From the NCBI GenBank assembly GCA_002382045.1, contig DFZJ01000056.1:7666-26726 (forward strand): 19,061 nt of DNA, written 5' to 3'. Below the pieces are notes generated by a model. It made no database searches, was not told the origin of the DNA, and saw only the letters and a program-made list of their open reading frames with translations. Numbering within the stretch: the first letter of the stretch is position 1; each line of letters starts with the position of its first letter. A program made the translations under genes and the position numbers. Of the stretch, positions 1-7,228 are shown piece by piece. Origin of the DNA: Syntrophaceae bacterium UBA4059. Lineage in GTDB: Bacteria; Desulfobacterota; Syntrophia; Syntrophales; Smithellaceae.

Positions 1-80
1 GGCGCGATATAGATTCCATAATCGATCGTGACGGAGCTGTTGGCTGATCCGTCAACCGGAATGAGAATGGTCTTGATCAT
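1..80 (-). CDS. Universal stress protein (UspA family), N-terminal fragment
   Basis: Only the first 26 codons lie in the window; the gene runs off the left edge. The visible N-terminus, MIKTILIPVDGSANSS, matches the first beta strand and loop of the UspA fold (K-x-I-L-x-P-V-D-G-S), where the Asp normally contacts the nucleotide or stabilises the fold. A good Shine-Dalgarno stretch, GGAAGG, precedes the ATG by about 10 nt. The start lies 33 nt downstream of the stop of the repeat protein on the same strand, so the two are probably cotranscribed. Usp proteins are cytosolic and stress-responsive, and many bind ATP. The ATP-binding C-terminal motif G-x2-G-x9-G(S/T) would be beyond the edge, so the subclass cannot be told. 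Confidence 0.8.
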   Translation of the reverse strand, partial: MIKTILIPVDGSANSSVTIDYGIYIA

Positions 81-113
81 GGTTCAATTTCCTTCCTTGC
101 GCGCAGCCTGCCA

Positions 114-767
114 TCATTTCTGCTTTTTATCAAAATGTGTCAGGTCATGCAGTAAGTTGGCCACATCCTTTTCATTCCAGGTGCGCGCCTGTCCATCTTC
201 TTCGCTTGCGTCCTCATCCACATGGACGCCGTCTTCATTAAAGGTCAGAAACTTGCCCGTCAGATTGCCGTTTTTGTAAGTCGCTTGCTCTTTGATCTGT
301 CCGTTTTTATAGTAGGCGATATAGTCACCTTCGCGTTTATCGTTTTTAAAAAATCCTTTTTCTTTAATTTGTCCGTTTTTATAATAGCAGACATAGTCTC
401 CCTCAAATTTTCCGTTCTGAAAATTTTCTTCTTCTCTCAGGTCTCCCGTTTTATAATAGCGACGATAGGGACCATGCAGTTTCCCGTCTTTATAAGACTC
501 TTCTTCGCGTACATGGCCATTTTCATAGTAGGAAATGTAGAGCCCTTCCATCTTATCGTTGATAAAATTTGCCTTTTCCCGGATTTGCCCATGGGAAAAA
601 TAGCTGATGGCGGGGCCGTTTCTTTTGCCGTTTATGAAATGAAGCTGGGCCATGATCTGGCCGCTGGGAAAGTAAGTGGTATATTCACCCTCCATCTTTC
701 CATCCTGCAGATATTTCTTTTCCTTTACTGCCCCGCTTGGGTAATGAATAATTTTTTCCTGGGCCAT
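114..767 (-). CDS. YwqK/MORN-type repeat protein, 217 aa
   Basis: The protein consists almost wholly of seven consecutive 24-residue repeats (residues 8-175) of the pattern Y-Y-x-N-G-Q-I-(K/R)-E-x3-(F/Y)-x-(N/D)-G-K-x-x-G-x-Y-x-x, with a degenerate eighth beginning at 176 and an acidic, charged tail (about 183-217). This is the MORN-like repeat seen in the YwqK family, annotated in databases as the antitoxin component of a toxin-antitoxin module; that label rests on few cases. No signal peptide or membrane segment is visible, so it should be cytosolic. No toxin-like partner is visible: the gene downstream is a Usp and the upstream gene is divergent. Only a weak GAGGCG lies about 12 nt before the ATG. 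Such repeats usually form a flat beta-sheet binding surface; the ligand is unknown. Confidence 0.8.
   Translation of the reverse strand: MAQEKIIHYPSGAVKEKKYLQDGKMEGEYTTYFPSGQIMAQLHFINGKRNGPAISYFSHGQIREKANFINDKMEGLYISYYENGHVREEESYKDGKLHGPYRRYYKTGDLREEENFQNGKFEGDYVCYYKNGQIKEKGFFKNDKREGDYIAYYKNGQIKEQATYKNGNLTGKFLTFNEDGVHVDEDASEEDGQARTWNEKDVANLLHDLTHFDKKQK
243..746 (-). repeat. Seven tandem 72-bp coding repeats (24-aa MORN-like units)
   Basis: Seven back-to-back 72-bp units encode residues 8-175 of the YwqK-type protein with no length variation. The two units nearest the C-terminus are still similar at DNA level (both contain TGTCCGTTTTTATA on the plus strand), suggesting fairly recent duplication, while the outer units have drifted. 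Confidence 0.75.
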
Positions 768-905
768 ATAATTACGGTTCGCCTCAAGTGTTGCGTTTTT
801 TCTTTCGATGATTAACTTTTCTAAACAATCCTCCGGGATAATGCAACTGAAAACGCTAAAATCCTGTAAATTTTGTTTTACTTTTGAACAAAAGGCAATT
901 AGGGT

Positions 906-935
906 TTGACATCCGGATAATTTGTTCCATATAAT
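906..935 (+). promoter_or_regulatory. Sigma70-type promoter for the gpsA-like gene
   Basis: TTGACA at 906-911 and TATAAT at 930-935, separated by 18 bp: both hexamers match consensus fully. The predicted transcript starts near 942, giving a leader of about 25 nt before the ATG at 968. It lies in the 200-bp gap between two divergent genes. Confidence 0.8.
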
Positions 936-967
936 AAGCTTTCAATTACAGTTAAGAGTGGACAGGA

Positions 968-2161
968 ATGATTGTTTCCAACTTAGACACAACAAGAGTC
1001 GCCATCATTGGCCCGGGACGTTTGGGTACTGCGTTTGCCTATAAGTTGGGGCGTGATAACAAGCGTGTTGCCATTTATTATCACAACTCGGATGTCTGCA
1101 AGGCCATTAACCGGGACCACTTAAATCCGATTCATTTAACCGACGATCTGGCCCGGCATTCGGGCGGTATGGATCAGGTTCCACGTTTTTCACCAAAAGT
1201 TTATGCGACCAACGACCTGGAACACATTGTCGAGAACAATGATTTTATCTTTTTATGCGTCACCATGAATCGTCTGCCGGAATTGCTCAATTATCTCAAG
1301 CCGATGATTGATAAAAAAGCAGGGGACACCTGCCTGATTTCACCCATCAAGGGGTTGATTTCCGATCCGATATCGACAGAATTAATAACGCCCTCGCAAT
1401 TAATCAGTAAACACCTGTACCATCTCGAAAATAAGTATCAGATCGCATGCGTCGGCGGACCTTTTTTTGATGTCGATATCGCACTGGGAAAGCCGGTTTG
1501 TCTGACCATTGCGGGGAGCCGGCGCACCGCCAATATCATCCGGGATCACCTGCTGATGGGTAACCGGAAGGAAATCAACGCCTATTACAATTATGACAAG
1601 ATCGGCGTGGAGGCCTGCGGGGCGTTGAAAAATATTGTGGCCAATATCAAAGGTCTGGCCGATTCTCTGGATTTGGGCGATTCGATCCCGGGGACAATTT
1701 TTGCCCGTTCCGGCGTGGAAATCCGTTCGCTGACAAGAGTCCTGGGCGGCAGTTTTCAGGCATTTCACTCTCAGGCCGGCGTTGGCGATATGTATGTTAC
1801 CGTTTCGTCTCTGGCCAGTAAAAATTACCGCTACGGAAAATATTTCTATGAGTTTTACACCGGCAATCCCATTGAAACCAATCTGCGTGTGCTGGATAAA
1901 ATTGACGGCACGCCGGAAGGACCGAACACCATTCGCAACGTTCATAAATATCTGGAAAAGAAAAATATGTACAGCCCGCTTTTTTCCTGTGCCAATACGA
2001 TCTTCAATAAAAGTGGCCATAAAGATGCCATCAAAGATATGATTATTCATGCCTGCCAGTTTGATAAAAGAAGAAATGAATACATCGGGCCATTTTCCAG
2101 GCTGATGTATCGGATTTTCCCCGATTACTGGTACAGACGGGATAAAGAAATATTCGATTGA
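968..2161 (+). CDS. NAD(P)-dependent glycerol-3-phosphate dehydrogenase family protein (GpsA-like)
   Basis: GpsA enzymes interconvert dihydroxyacetone phosphate and sn-glycerol-3-phosphate, the backbone precursor of phospholipids. Visible signatures are the N-terminal Rossmann loop GPGRLG (15-20), the S-P-I-K-G-L segment with the conserved Lys (K128), a G-G-P-F-F-D segment (163-168) in place of the family's S-G-P-S-F, the catalytic-domain motif V-E-A-C-G-A-L-K-N (K221 matching the GpsA catalytic Lys) and A-G-V-G-D (270-274). At 397 aa it is longer than the usual ~330 aa, mainly through a C-terminal tail rich in Tyr, Arg and Lys, and it is divergent (the usual GAGSWGTA loop is altered). It may therefore be a paralogue with another substrate rather than the housekeeping GpsA. 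AAGAG lies about 9 nt before the ATG. It probably forms an operon with the CoA-transferase/GNAT gene, whose ATG follows 23 nt after this stop. Confidence 0.82.
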   Translation: MIVSNLDTTRVAIIGPGRLGTAFAYKLGRDNKRVAIYYHNSDVCKAINRDHLNPIHLTDDLARHSGGMDQVPRFSPKVYATNDLEHIVENNDFIFLCVTMNRLPELLNYLKPMIDKKAGDTCLISPIKGLISDPISTELITPSQLISKHLYHLENKYQIACVGGPFFDVDIALGKPVCLTIAGSRRTANIIRDHLLMGNRKEINAYYNYDKIGVEACGALKNIVANIKGLADSLDLGDSIPGTIFARSGVEIRSLTRVLGGSFQAFHSQAGVGDMYVTVSSLASKNYRYGKYFYEFYTGNPIETNLRVLDKIDGTPEGPNTIRNVHKYLEKKNMYSPLFSCANTIFNKSGHKDAIKDMIIHACQFDKRRNEYIGPFSRLMYRIFPDYWYRRDKEIFD

Positions 2162-2184
2162 TTCCTCCCTCAGGCTTATGGATC

Positions 2185-4149
2185 ATGTCTCAGAGCAAAG
2201 TAAAGACTTTATACCGGCAGTTGAATCAAAAACTGCATGGTGGCAGGAAAAATAAAAAATCGACCGCGGCGCCTGTTCAAAATGATCCGCCGATTGATGG
2301 ATGTGAAACGATGTGGAAGCAAAAAATAGTCTCCCCCGGGGAGATGCTGGAGAAAATTGATCCGGGCATGAGCATTTTTCTGGGAACGGGCATGGCCGAA
2401 CCCCGTACGCTGGTCAAGCACCTGATGGAATCCGATCAATATAATTTACAGGATCTGGAGTTGATTCAGCTGGTCAGCCTGGGCGACGCTGTGGCCATTG
2501 ATGAACGCTACGCCCGGAAATTCCGCTTAAAAACATTTTTTTCCGGCTTTCTCGCTTCCGATGCCATCAGTGCCGGCCGCGTTGATTTGATTCCCAGTCG
2601 GTTTTCAAGAATCCCCTGGCTGTTCAAAACCGGCGCCATCCATATTGATGTGGCTTTTATTCAGGTAACTCCCCCCGATGAAAACGGTTATGCGTATCTG
2701 GTGGGCGCATCGGTGGAGCGGCAGGCCATGGAAATGGCAAAAATCGTTGTCGGTGAGATTAATAGCCAAGTTCCCCGGACGATGGGCGACACACTGGTCA
2801 ATATGGATGATTTCCATTATCTGGTTTTGGCGACCGAGCCGCCTTATTATGTCGGGCGCTGGCCGCTTCAGGAAGTCTATCTGAAAATTGCCGCCAATGT
2901 CGCTTCGATCATCCATGACGGTAATTGTATTTCCTATGGCATCGGACCGCTTTTTGAAGCGCTGGCCAAGACCCTGTCCACGAAAAAAAATCTGGGCGTG
3001 CACTCGCCTTTTTTCACCGACGCCCTGATGGATCTGGTGAAGACCGGGGCAATTACCAATCGCCATAAAGGTATTTTTCGAGGGAAATCCTGTGCCTCCT
3101 ATGTGATTGGCAGCAAGGAGTTAATGTCGTGGCTGGATTTAAACCCACTTGTGGAATTTCAACCCCAGGACATCGTCATGGATCCCCGGATCATCGGATT
3201 GAACGATAACATGATTGCGATTTTCCCGGCCAGAAAAGTCGATCTCACCGGTGACATCGCGTTGCACACGGGGAAAGGCAATGTGACCGCCGGTCCCGGC
3301 AATGTTCAGGAGCTTTTCTGGGGAGCTTCGCTTTCCAAAAACGGCCGGACCGTCTTTGCGCTGCCCAGCCGCAACCGCAAGGGAAAACCCAATATCCTTC
3401 TGACACTGGATAAATATCCTTTTCAGTTTACCAATCGAGAATCCATGGACGTTGTGACGACGGAATACGGGGTCGCCTTCCTGATGGGCAAGACGCTTCG
3501 TGAGAGGGCGCAGGCGCTCATTGAAATCGCGCATCCCGATGACCGCTCAGAGCTGGTCCGGCAGGCCAAGGAACAGAAGATGATTTACGCCGATCAAATT
3601 TATTTTGCCGAATCCGGCCATCTTTATCCCGAGAAAATCGCTTGTTCGCATAAGTTTAAAGAGAATCTGATCGTTCGCTTCCGGGCGATCAAGCCGTCCG
3701 ATGAAGAAGAAATGCGCCGGCTGTTTTACCGGTTTTCCGATCAGTCGGTTTACTATCGTTACTTTACCCCGATCAAGACCATGCCTCACACAAAAATGCA
3801 GGAATACGTGAATGTGGATTACCGTTATACCATGTCCATTGTGGCTATTATTGATGAATCCGGCGTTGAAAAACTGATTGGCGAGGCGCGGTATGCAAGA
3901 TCGCAGGGAGATTCTTTCGCTGATACGGCCTTTATTGTGGATGAAAACTATCAGGGCATGGGCATCGCCAGTTATCTTTTCAACCTTTTAATTCGCGTGG
4001 CCCGCGAAGAAGGCATTGCCGGGTTGAAGGCCGACGTGCTGGAAAACAACAAGTCCATGTTGAAAGTTTACGAAAAAGCGCCGTTTCCCGTGCAGACCGT
4101 TCTGGCGGGCGGTGTGTATAAAATTACCATTCCTTTCAATACACCTTAA
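2185..4149 (+). CDS. Acetyl-CoA hydrolase/transferase family protein fused to a GNAT acetyltransferase
   Basis: Residues ~45-470 form a two-lobed CoA-transferase of the acetyl-CoA hydrolase/4-hydroxybutyrate CoA-transferase type. Motifs are G-E-I-N-x-x-V-P-R-T-M-G (190-201), Y-G-I-G-P (251-255), I-T-N-R (290-293), N-D-N-M-I-A-I (340-346), D-L-T-G-D (353-357) and T-T-E-Y-G-V-A (425-431). Residues ~496-654 form a GNAT domain with the acetyl-CoA loop Q-G-M-G-I-A (590-595). The fusion could move CoA between short-chain acids or hydrolyse acyl-CoA, while the GNAT part may acetylate proteins; both are inference. At P275 (G-V-H-S-P-F-F) relatives usually carry a catalytic Glu (H-S/T-E-M-F), so transferase chemistry may be altered. 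Start: a TTG at 2158 overlaps the upstream stop and would add nine residues; I prefer the ATG at 2185. An ATG at about 2311 is also possible. The end overlaps pyrG tail-to-tail. Confidence 0.85.
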   Translation: MSQSKVKTLYRQLNQKLHGGRKNKKSTAAPVQNDPPIDGCETMWKQKIVSPGEMLEKIDPGMSIFLGTGMAEPRTLVKHLMESDQYNLQDLELIQLVSLGDAVAIDERYARKFRLKTFFSGFLASDAISAGRVDLIPSRFSRIPWLFKTGAIHIDVAFIQVTPPDENGYAYLVGASVERQAMEMAKIVVGEINSQVPRTMGDTLVNMDDFHYLVLATEPPYYVGRWPLQEVYLKIAANVASIIHDGNCISYGIGPLFEALAKTLSTKKNLGVHSPFFTDALMDLVKTGAITNRHKGIFRGKSCASYVIGSKELMSWLDLNPLVEFQPQDIVMDPRIIGLNDNMIAIFPARKVDLTGDIALHTGKGNVTAGPGNVQELFWGASLSKNGRTVFALPSRNRKGKPNILLTLDKYPFQFTNRESMDVVTTEYGVAFLMGKTLRERAQALIEIAHPDDRSELVRQAKEQKMIYADQIYFAESGHLYPEKIACSHKFKENLIVRFRAIKPSDEEEMRRLFYRFSDQSVYYRYFTPIKTMPHTKMQEYVNVDYRYTMSIVAIIDESGVEKLIGEARYARSQGDSFADTAFIVDENYQGMGIASYLFNLLIRVAREEGIAGLKADVLENNKSMLKVYEKAPFPVQTVLAGGVYKITIPFNTP

Positions 4150-5746
4150 AGCATTTATTCAATGCCGCTTCGATGAATTTGCTGAAAAGCGGATGGGGAT
4201 GGGTCGGGCGCGATTTGAATTCCGGATGAAACTGACAGCCCAGAAACCACGGGTGATCCTGAATTTCCACGATTTCCGCCAGCGAGCCGTCGGGTGAGGC
4301 GCCGGTGATGCGCAGGCCTTGAGCGATCAGCGTTTTTTTGAAGTCGTTGTTGAATTCATAGCGGTGGCGATGCCGCTCAGAGATTTCCTTCTGCCCATAG
4401 GCATCGAAGGCGAATGACTTATCCTCCACCACGCAGGGCCAGGCGCCCAGCCGCATGGACGCTCCCATATCCCTCACACTGCGCTGTTCGGGCAGCAGAT
4501 CAATGACTGGATATTTCGTGGCCGGATCAAATTCGGAGCTGTTGGCTTTATCCATGCCGCAAACGTTGCGGGCGTATTCAATGACCGCCATCTGCATGCC
4601 GAGGCAGATTCCGAAGTACGGGATTTTATTTTCGCGCGCGTACTGGGCGGCCAGGATCATGCCTTCAATGCCGCGGTTGCCGAAGCCGCCGGGAACCAAA
4701 ACAGCGTCAACATCCGAAAGATGAAGCGCCGCGCCTTCTTCTTCGATTTTTTCGGTATCGACAAATTTCAGTTTTACGCGGCAGTTGTTGGCGATGCCAC
4801 CGTGAATCAGCGCTTCATTGAGGCTCTTGTAAGAGTCGGTGAGATTCACATATTTGCCCGCAATCGCCACGCAGACTTCGCCTTCCGGATGAGAAAATTT
4901 TTCCACGACATTTTCCCATTCCGCCAGTTTGGCCTGGCCGGTCCACATATTGAGGAGTTCGATAATTTTTGCGTCCAGGCCTTCGCGGTGATACACCAGC
5001 GGACATTCATAAATGCAGTTCACATCCTTCGCGGTAAACACGCAGTTGACTTCGACGTTGCAGAAGAGAGAGATTTTTCCCTTGATGTCGTCCGATAGAT
5101 AATTTTCTGTCCGGCACAGCAGAATATCGGGCTGAATGCCGATCTCTCGAAGCGCCTTGACGCTGTGCTGTGTGGGTTTGGTCTTGACTTCACCAGCGGT
5201 TTTGATGAAAGGCACCCAGGTTAAATGGATGAAAATGGCGTTTTGCCGTCCTGCCTCATTGCGGAATTGACGGATGGCTTCCAGAAAGGGCAGACTTTCG
5301 ATATCGCCCACGGTGCCGCCGATCTCCACGATGGAGACGTCGAATCCTTTCGCCGTTTTACGGATGTAATCCTTGATTTCGTTGGTAATGTGCGGAATGA
5401 CCTGGACGGTTTTTCCCAGGTAGTCCCCGCGCCGTTCTTTGGTGATGACGGAAAAGTAAACCTGGCCGGTGGTGAGGTTGTTGCACTTCCCCATGCGGGT
5501 GGATGAAAATCGCTCGTAATGGCCAAGGTCCAGATCCGTTTCCGCGCCATCGTCGGTTACGAAAACTTCGCCGTGCTGAAACGGGCTCATGGTTCCGGGA
5601 TCCACGTTGATGTAGGGATCGAGTTTCTGGTTGGTGACTTTCAAGCCGCGGCACTCCAGCATGGCGGCGATGGAAGCAGCCGCGAGACCTTTACCCAGTG
5701 ATGACAAAACGCCGCCTGTCACAAAAATGAATTTTGTATTCTTCAT
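4136..5746 (-). CDS. pyrG: CTP synthase (glutamine hydrolysing)
   Basis: PyrG aminates UTP to CTP with ATP and glutamine in the cytosol. The 536-aa protein has the usual length. The N-terminal synthetase domain opens with F-V-T-G-G-V-L-S-S-L-G-K-G (8-20) and contains K-L-D-P-Y-I-N-V-D-P-G-T-M (41-53), H-G-E-V-F-V-T-D-D-G-A-E-T-D-L-D-L-G-H-Y-E (58-78) and E-I-G-G-T-V-G-D-I-E (141-150). The C-terminal class I glutaminase domain has the oxyanion loop P-G-G-F-G-x-R-G (352-359), nucleophile Cys381 in G-I-C-L-G-M-Q, and His507/Glu509 in F-H-P-E-F. All key residues are present. The nearest Shine-Dalgarno-like sequence (GGAAAGG) is about 15 nt upstream of the ATG, so initiation may be weak. It is the last gene of the minus block, 109 nt after glmM. 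kdsA, a frequent pyrG partner, is not downstream; the 3' end overlaps the convergent gene by 14 bp. Confidence 0.98.
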   Translation of the reverse strand: MKNTKFIFVTGGVLSSLGKGLAAASIAAMLECRGLKVTNQKLDPYINVDPGTMSPFQHGEVFVTDDGAETDLDLGHYERFSSTRMGKCNNLTTGQVYFSVITKERRGDYLGKTVQVIPHITNEIKDYIRKTAKGFDVSIVEIGGTVGDIESLPFLEAIRQFRNEAGRQNAIFIHLTWVPFIKTAGEVKTKPTQHSVKALREIGIQPDILLCRTENYLSDDIKGKISLFCNVEVNCVFTAKDVNCIYECPLVYHREGLDAKIIELLNMWTGQAKLAEWENVVEKFSHPEGEVCVAIAGKYVNLTDSYKSLNEALIHGGIANNCRVKLKFVDTEKIEEEGAALHLSDVDAVLVPGGFGNRGIEGMILAAQYARENKIPYFGICLGMQMAVIEYARNVCGMDKANSSEFDPATKYPVIDLLPEQRSVRDMGASMRLGAWPCVVEDKSFAFDAYGQKEISERHRHRYEFNNDFKKTLIAQGLRITGASPDGSLAEIVEIQDHPWFLGCQFHPEFKSRPTHPHPLFSKFIEAALNKCFKVY

Positions 5747-5817
5747 ATGGATTCAATCAAACCTTTCCATGCGCCATGAGACGGAATATTTTTCCGGCGC
5801 GGGTAATCATTTGTTAT

Positions 5818-5858
5818 AAAAAAAGACATGATCCGTGTCAGGCAGCCGATACGGATTA
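5818..5858 (-). terminator. Possible intrinsic terminator after glmM
   Basis: Read on the minus strand, ATCCGT (5856-5851, overlapping the glmM stop) pairs with ACGGAT (5836-5831) around a 14-nt loop. A run of seven T lies six nt further on (5824-5818). A competing 4-bp hairpin GACA/TGTC sits directly against the T run. The stem is short and the gap to the T run long, so termination may be partial, which would let some transcripts continue into pyrG. Confidence 0.35.
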
Positions 5859-7205
5859 TTTGATTTCGCTTTTCACAACATCAGCAATCTGCTGACAATA
5901 TTTTTCGGTTGCGTGACGGGATGGTCCTTCAACCATCACGCGGCACATATTTTGCGTTCCCGAATATCTGACCAGAACCCGGCCTTCTTCACCCAACGCC
6001 TGTTCCACCTGATGGATGATTGCCATGAGCTTGGGAAGGGTGGTGATATCCGGTTTGCTTTTTACATCAATATTGACAAGCTTTTGCGGGAATACATCCA
6101 TGAGCTGCGCCAGCTCTGACAGCGGCTTGCCTTCTTTCAGCATGGCGGCAATGAGTTGCATGGCGGCGATGATGCCGTCACCGGTTTTATGGTGATCGAG
6201 AAAAATCATGTGTCCCGCGTCTTCACCGCCGATTACGGCGTCCAGCCGCAACATGTCCGCCAGGACGTAACGATCCCCGACGTTGGATGTGTGGTTTTGA
6301 AATCCATATTTTTTACAGGCAACCCTTAAGCCCAGATTGCTCATGACCGTGCTGACCAGAAGATTGTTCTTCAGCCGTCCTTCTTTTTTCATGACATAAG
6401 CACAAATAATGAGTAACTGATCGCCGGTCAGTTCGCTGCCTTTTTCATCCACGGCAATCAGCCGGTCTCCATCCCCGTCAAAAGCCAGTCCGAGAGACGC
6501 GCCGTTTTCAATCACGGCTTTTCTCAGGTCCTGTGTATGCTGTGAGCCGCACCGGTCGTTGATGTTCATACCATTCGGCGTATTGTGAATCACGGTGATA
6601 TCGGCGCCCAGTTCGCCAAACACATCAGGCGCGATGCGGTAAGTGGCGCCGTTTGCGGTGTCCATCACGATTTTTATTCCTTCCATTGACAGATTTCGGG
6701 GAAAGGAATTTTTTAGAAAAACGATGTACCGGCCGTGAATATCGTCGATGCGGATGGCTTTTCCCATGTCTTTTGCTTCCGGTAAAAGCATGCTGAGTCT
6801 GTCGCTGAAAATCAAATCCTCTATGGCGTATTCCTGCGCGTCGGTCAGTTTGAAACCGTCCGCGTCGAATATCTTCAGCCCGTTATCCTGATAGGGGTTG
6901 TGAGAGGCGGAAATGACGATGCCCGCGTCGGCGCGCATGCTCTGGGTGGCGAAGGCGATGCCCGGAGTCGGTAAGACGCCGACCAGATAGGAGTCGCCGC
7001 CCATGGAGGTTATGCCGGCTTCCAGAGAACTTTCCAGCATGTATCCCGAAATTCGGGTATCCTTTCCGATCACGACTTTAGCGCGATGGCCGTTTCTTTT
7101 AAAAAGGTGCGCAACAGTCTGACCGACTTTAAAGGCGGTTTCCGCGTTCATTGGATAGTGATTGGCCTCTCCTCTGACTCCGTCGGTTCCGAATAATTTA
7201 CCCAT
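5856..7205 (-). CDS. glmM: Phosphoglucosamine mutase
   Basis: GlmM converts glucosamine-6-phosphate to glucosamine-1-phosphate, the step between GlmS and GlmU on the route to UDP-GlcNAc for peptidoglycan and LPS. The 449-aa length is typical. The N-terminus K-L-F-G-T-D-G-V-R-G (3-12) is diagnostic. The active-site serine loop is I-S-A-S-H-N-P (98-104), the Mg-binding loop D-G-D-G-D-R (243-248), and the phosphate-binding loop near the C-terminus R-Y-S-G-T-Q-N (413-419). In the last, Q-N replaces the commoner E-P; Gln at this site occurs in other GlmM proteins, so I expect activity. TGGAAA lies about 8 nt before the ATG. It begins 23 nt after the stop of the beta-helix protein, so the two are surely cotranscribed. 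Confidence 0.97.
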   Translation of the reverse strand: MGKLFGTDGVRGEANHYPMNAETAFKVGQTVAHLFKRNGHRAKVVIGKDTRISGYMLESSLEAGITSMGGDSYLVGVLPTPGIAFATQSMRADAGIVISASHNPYQDNGLKIFDADGFKLTDAQEYAIEDLIFSDRLSMLLPEAKDMGKAIRIDDIHGRYIVFLKNSFPRNLSMEGIKIVMDTANGATYRIAPDVFGELGADITVIHNTPNGMNINDRCGSQHTQDLRKAVIENGASLGLAFDGDGDRLIAVDEKGSELTGDQLLIICAYVMKKEGRLKNNLLVSTVMSNLGLRVACKKYGFQNHTSNVGDRYVLADMLRLDAVIGGEDAGHMIFLDHHKTGDGIIAAMQLIAAMLKEGKPLSELAQLMDVFPQKLVNIDVKSKPDITTLPKLMAIIHQVEQALGEEGRVLVRYSGTQNMCRVMVEGPSRHATEKYCQQIADVVKSEIK

Positions 7206-7228
7206 GAGTGATTTCCATCGTTATTAAA

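Noticed and set aside
243..746. CRISPR-like periodic repeats
   Set aside because: The 72-bp period is contiguous, in frame and coding; there are no spacers.
222..815. 197-codon plus-strand open frame opposite the YwqK-type gene
   Set aside because: It is the antisense shadow of the repeat protein; its periodic hydrophobic content mirrors the tandem repeats, and it has no promoter or homology I recognise.
1400..2050. 216-codon minus-strand open frame inside the GpsA-like gene
   Set aside because: The sense frame carries all GpsA motifs; the antisense product has no recognisable domain or ribosome site.
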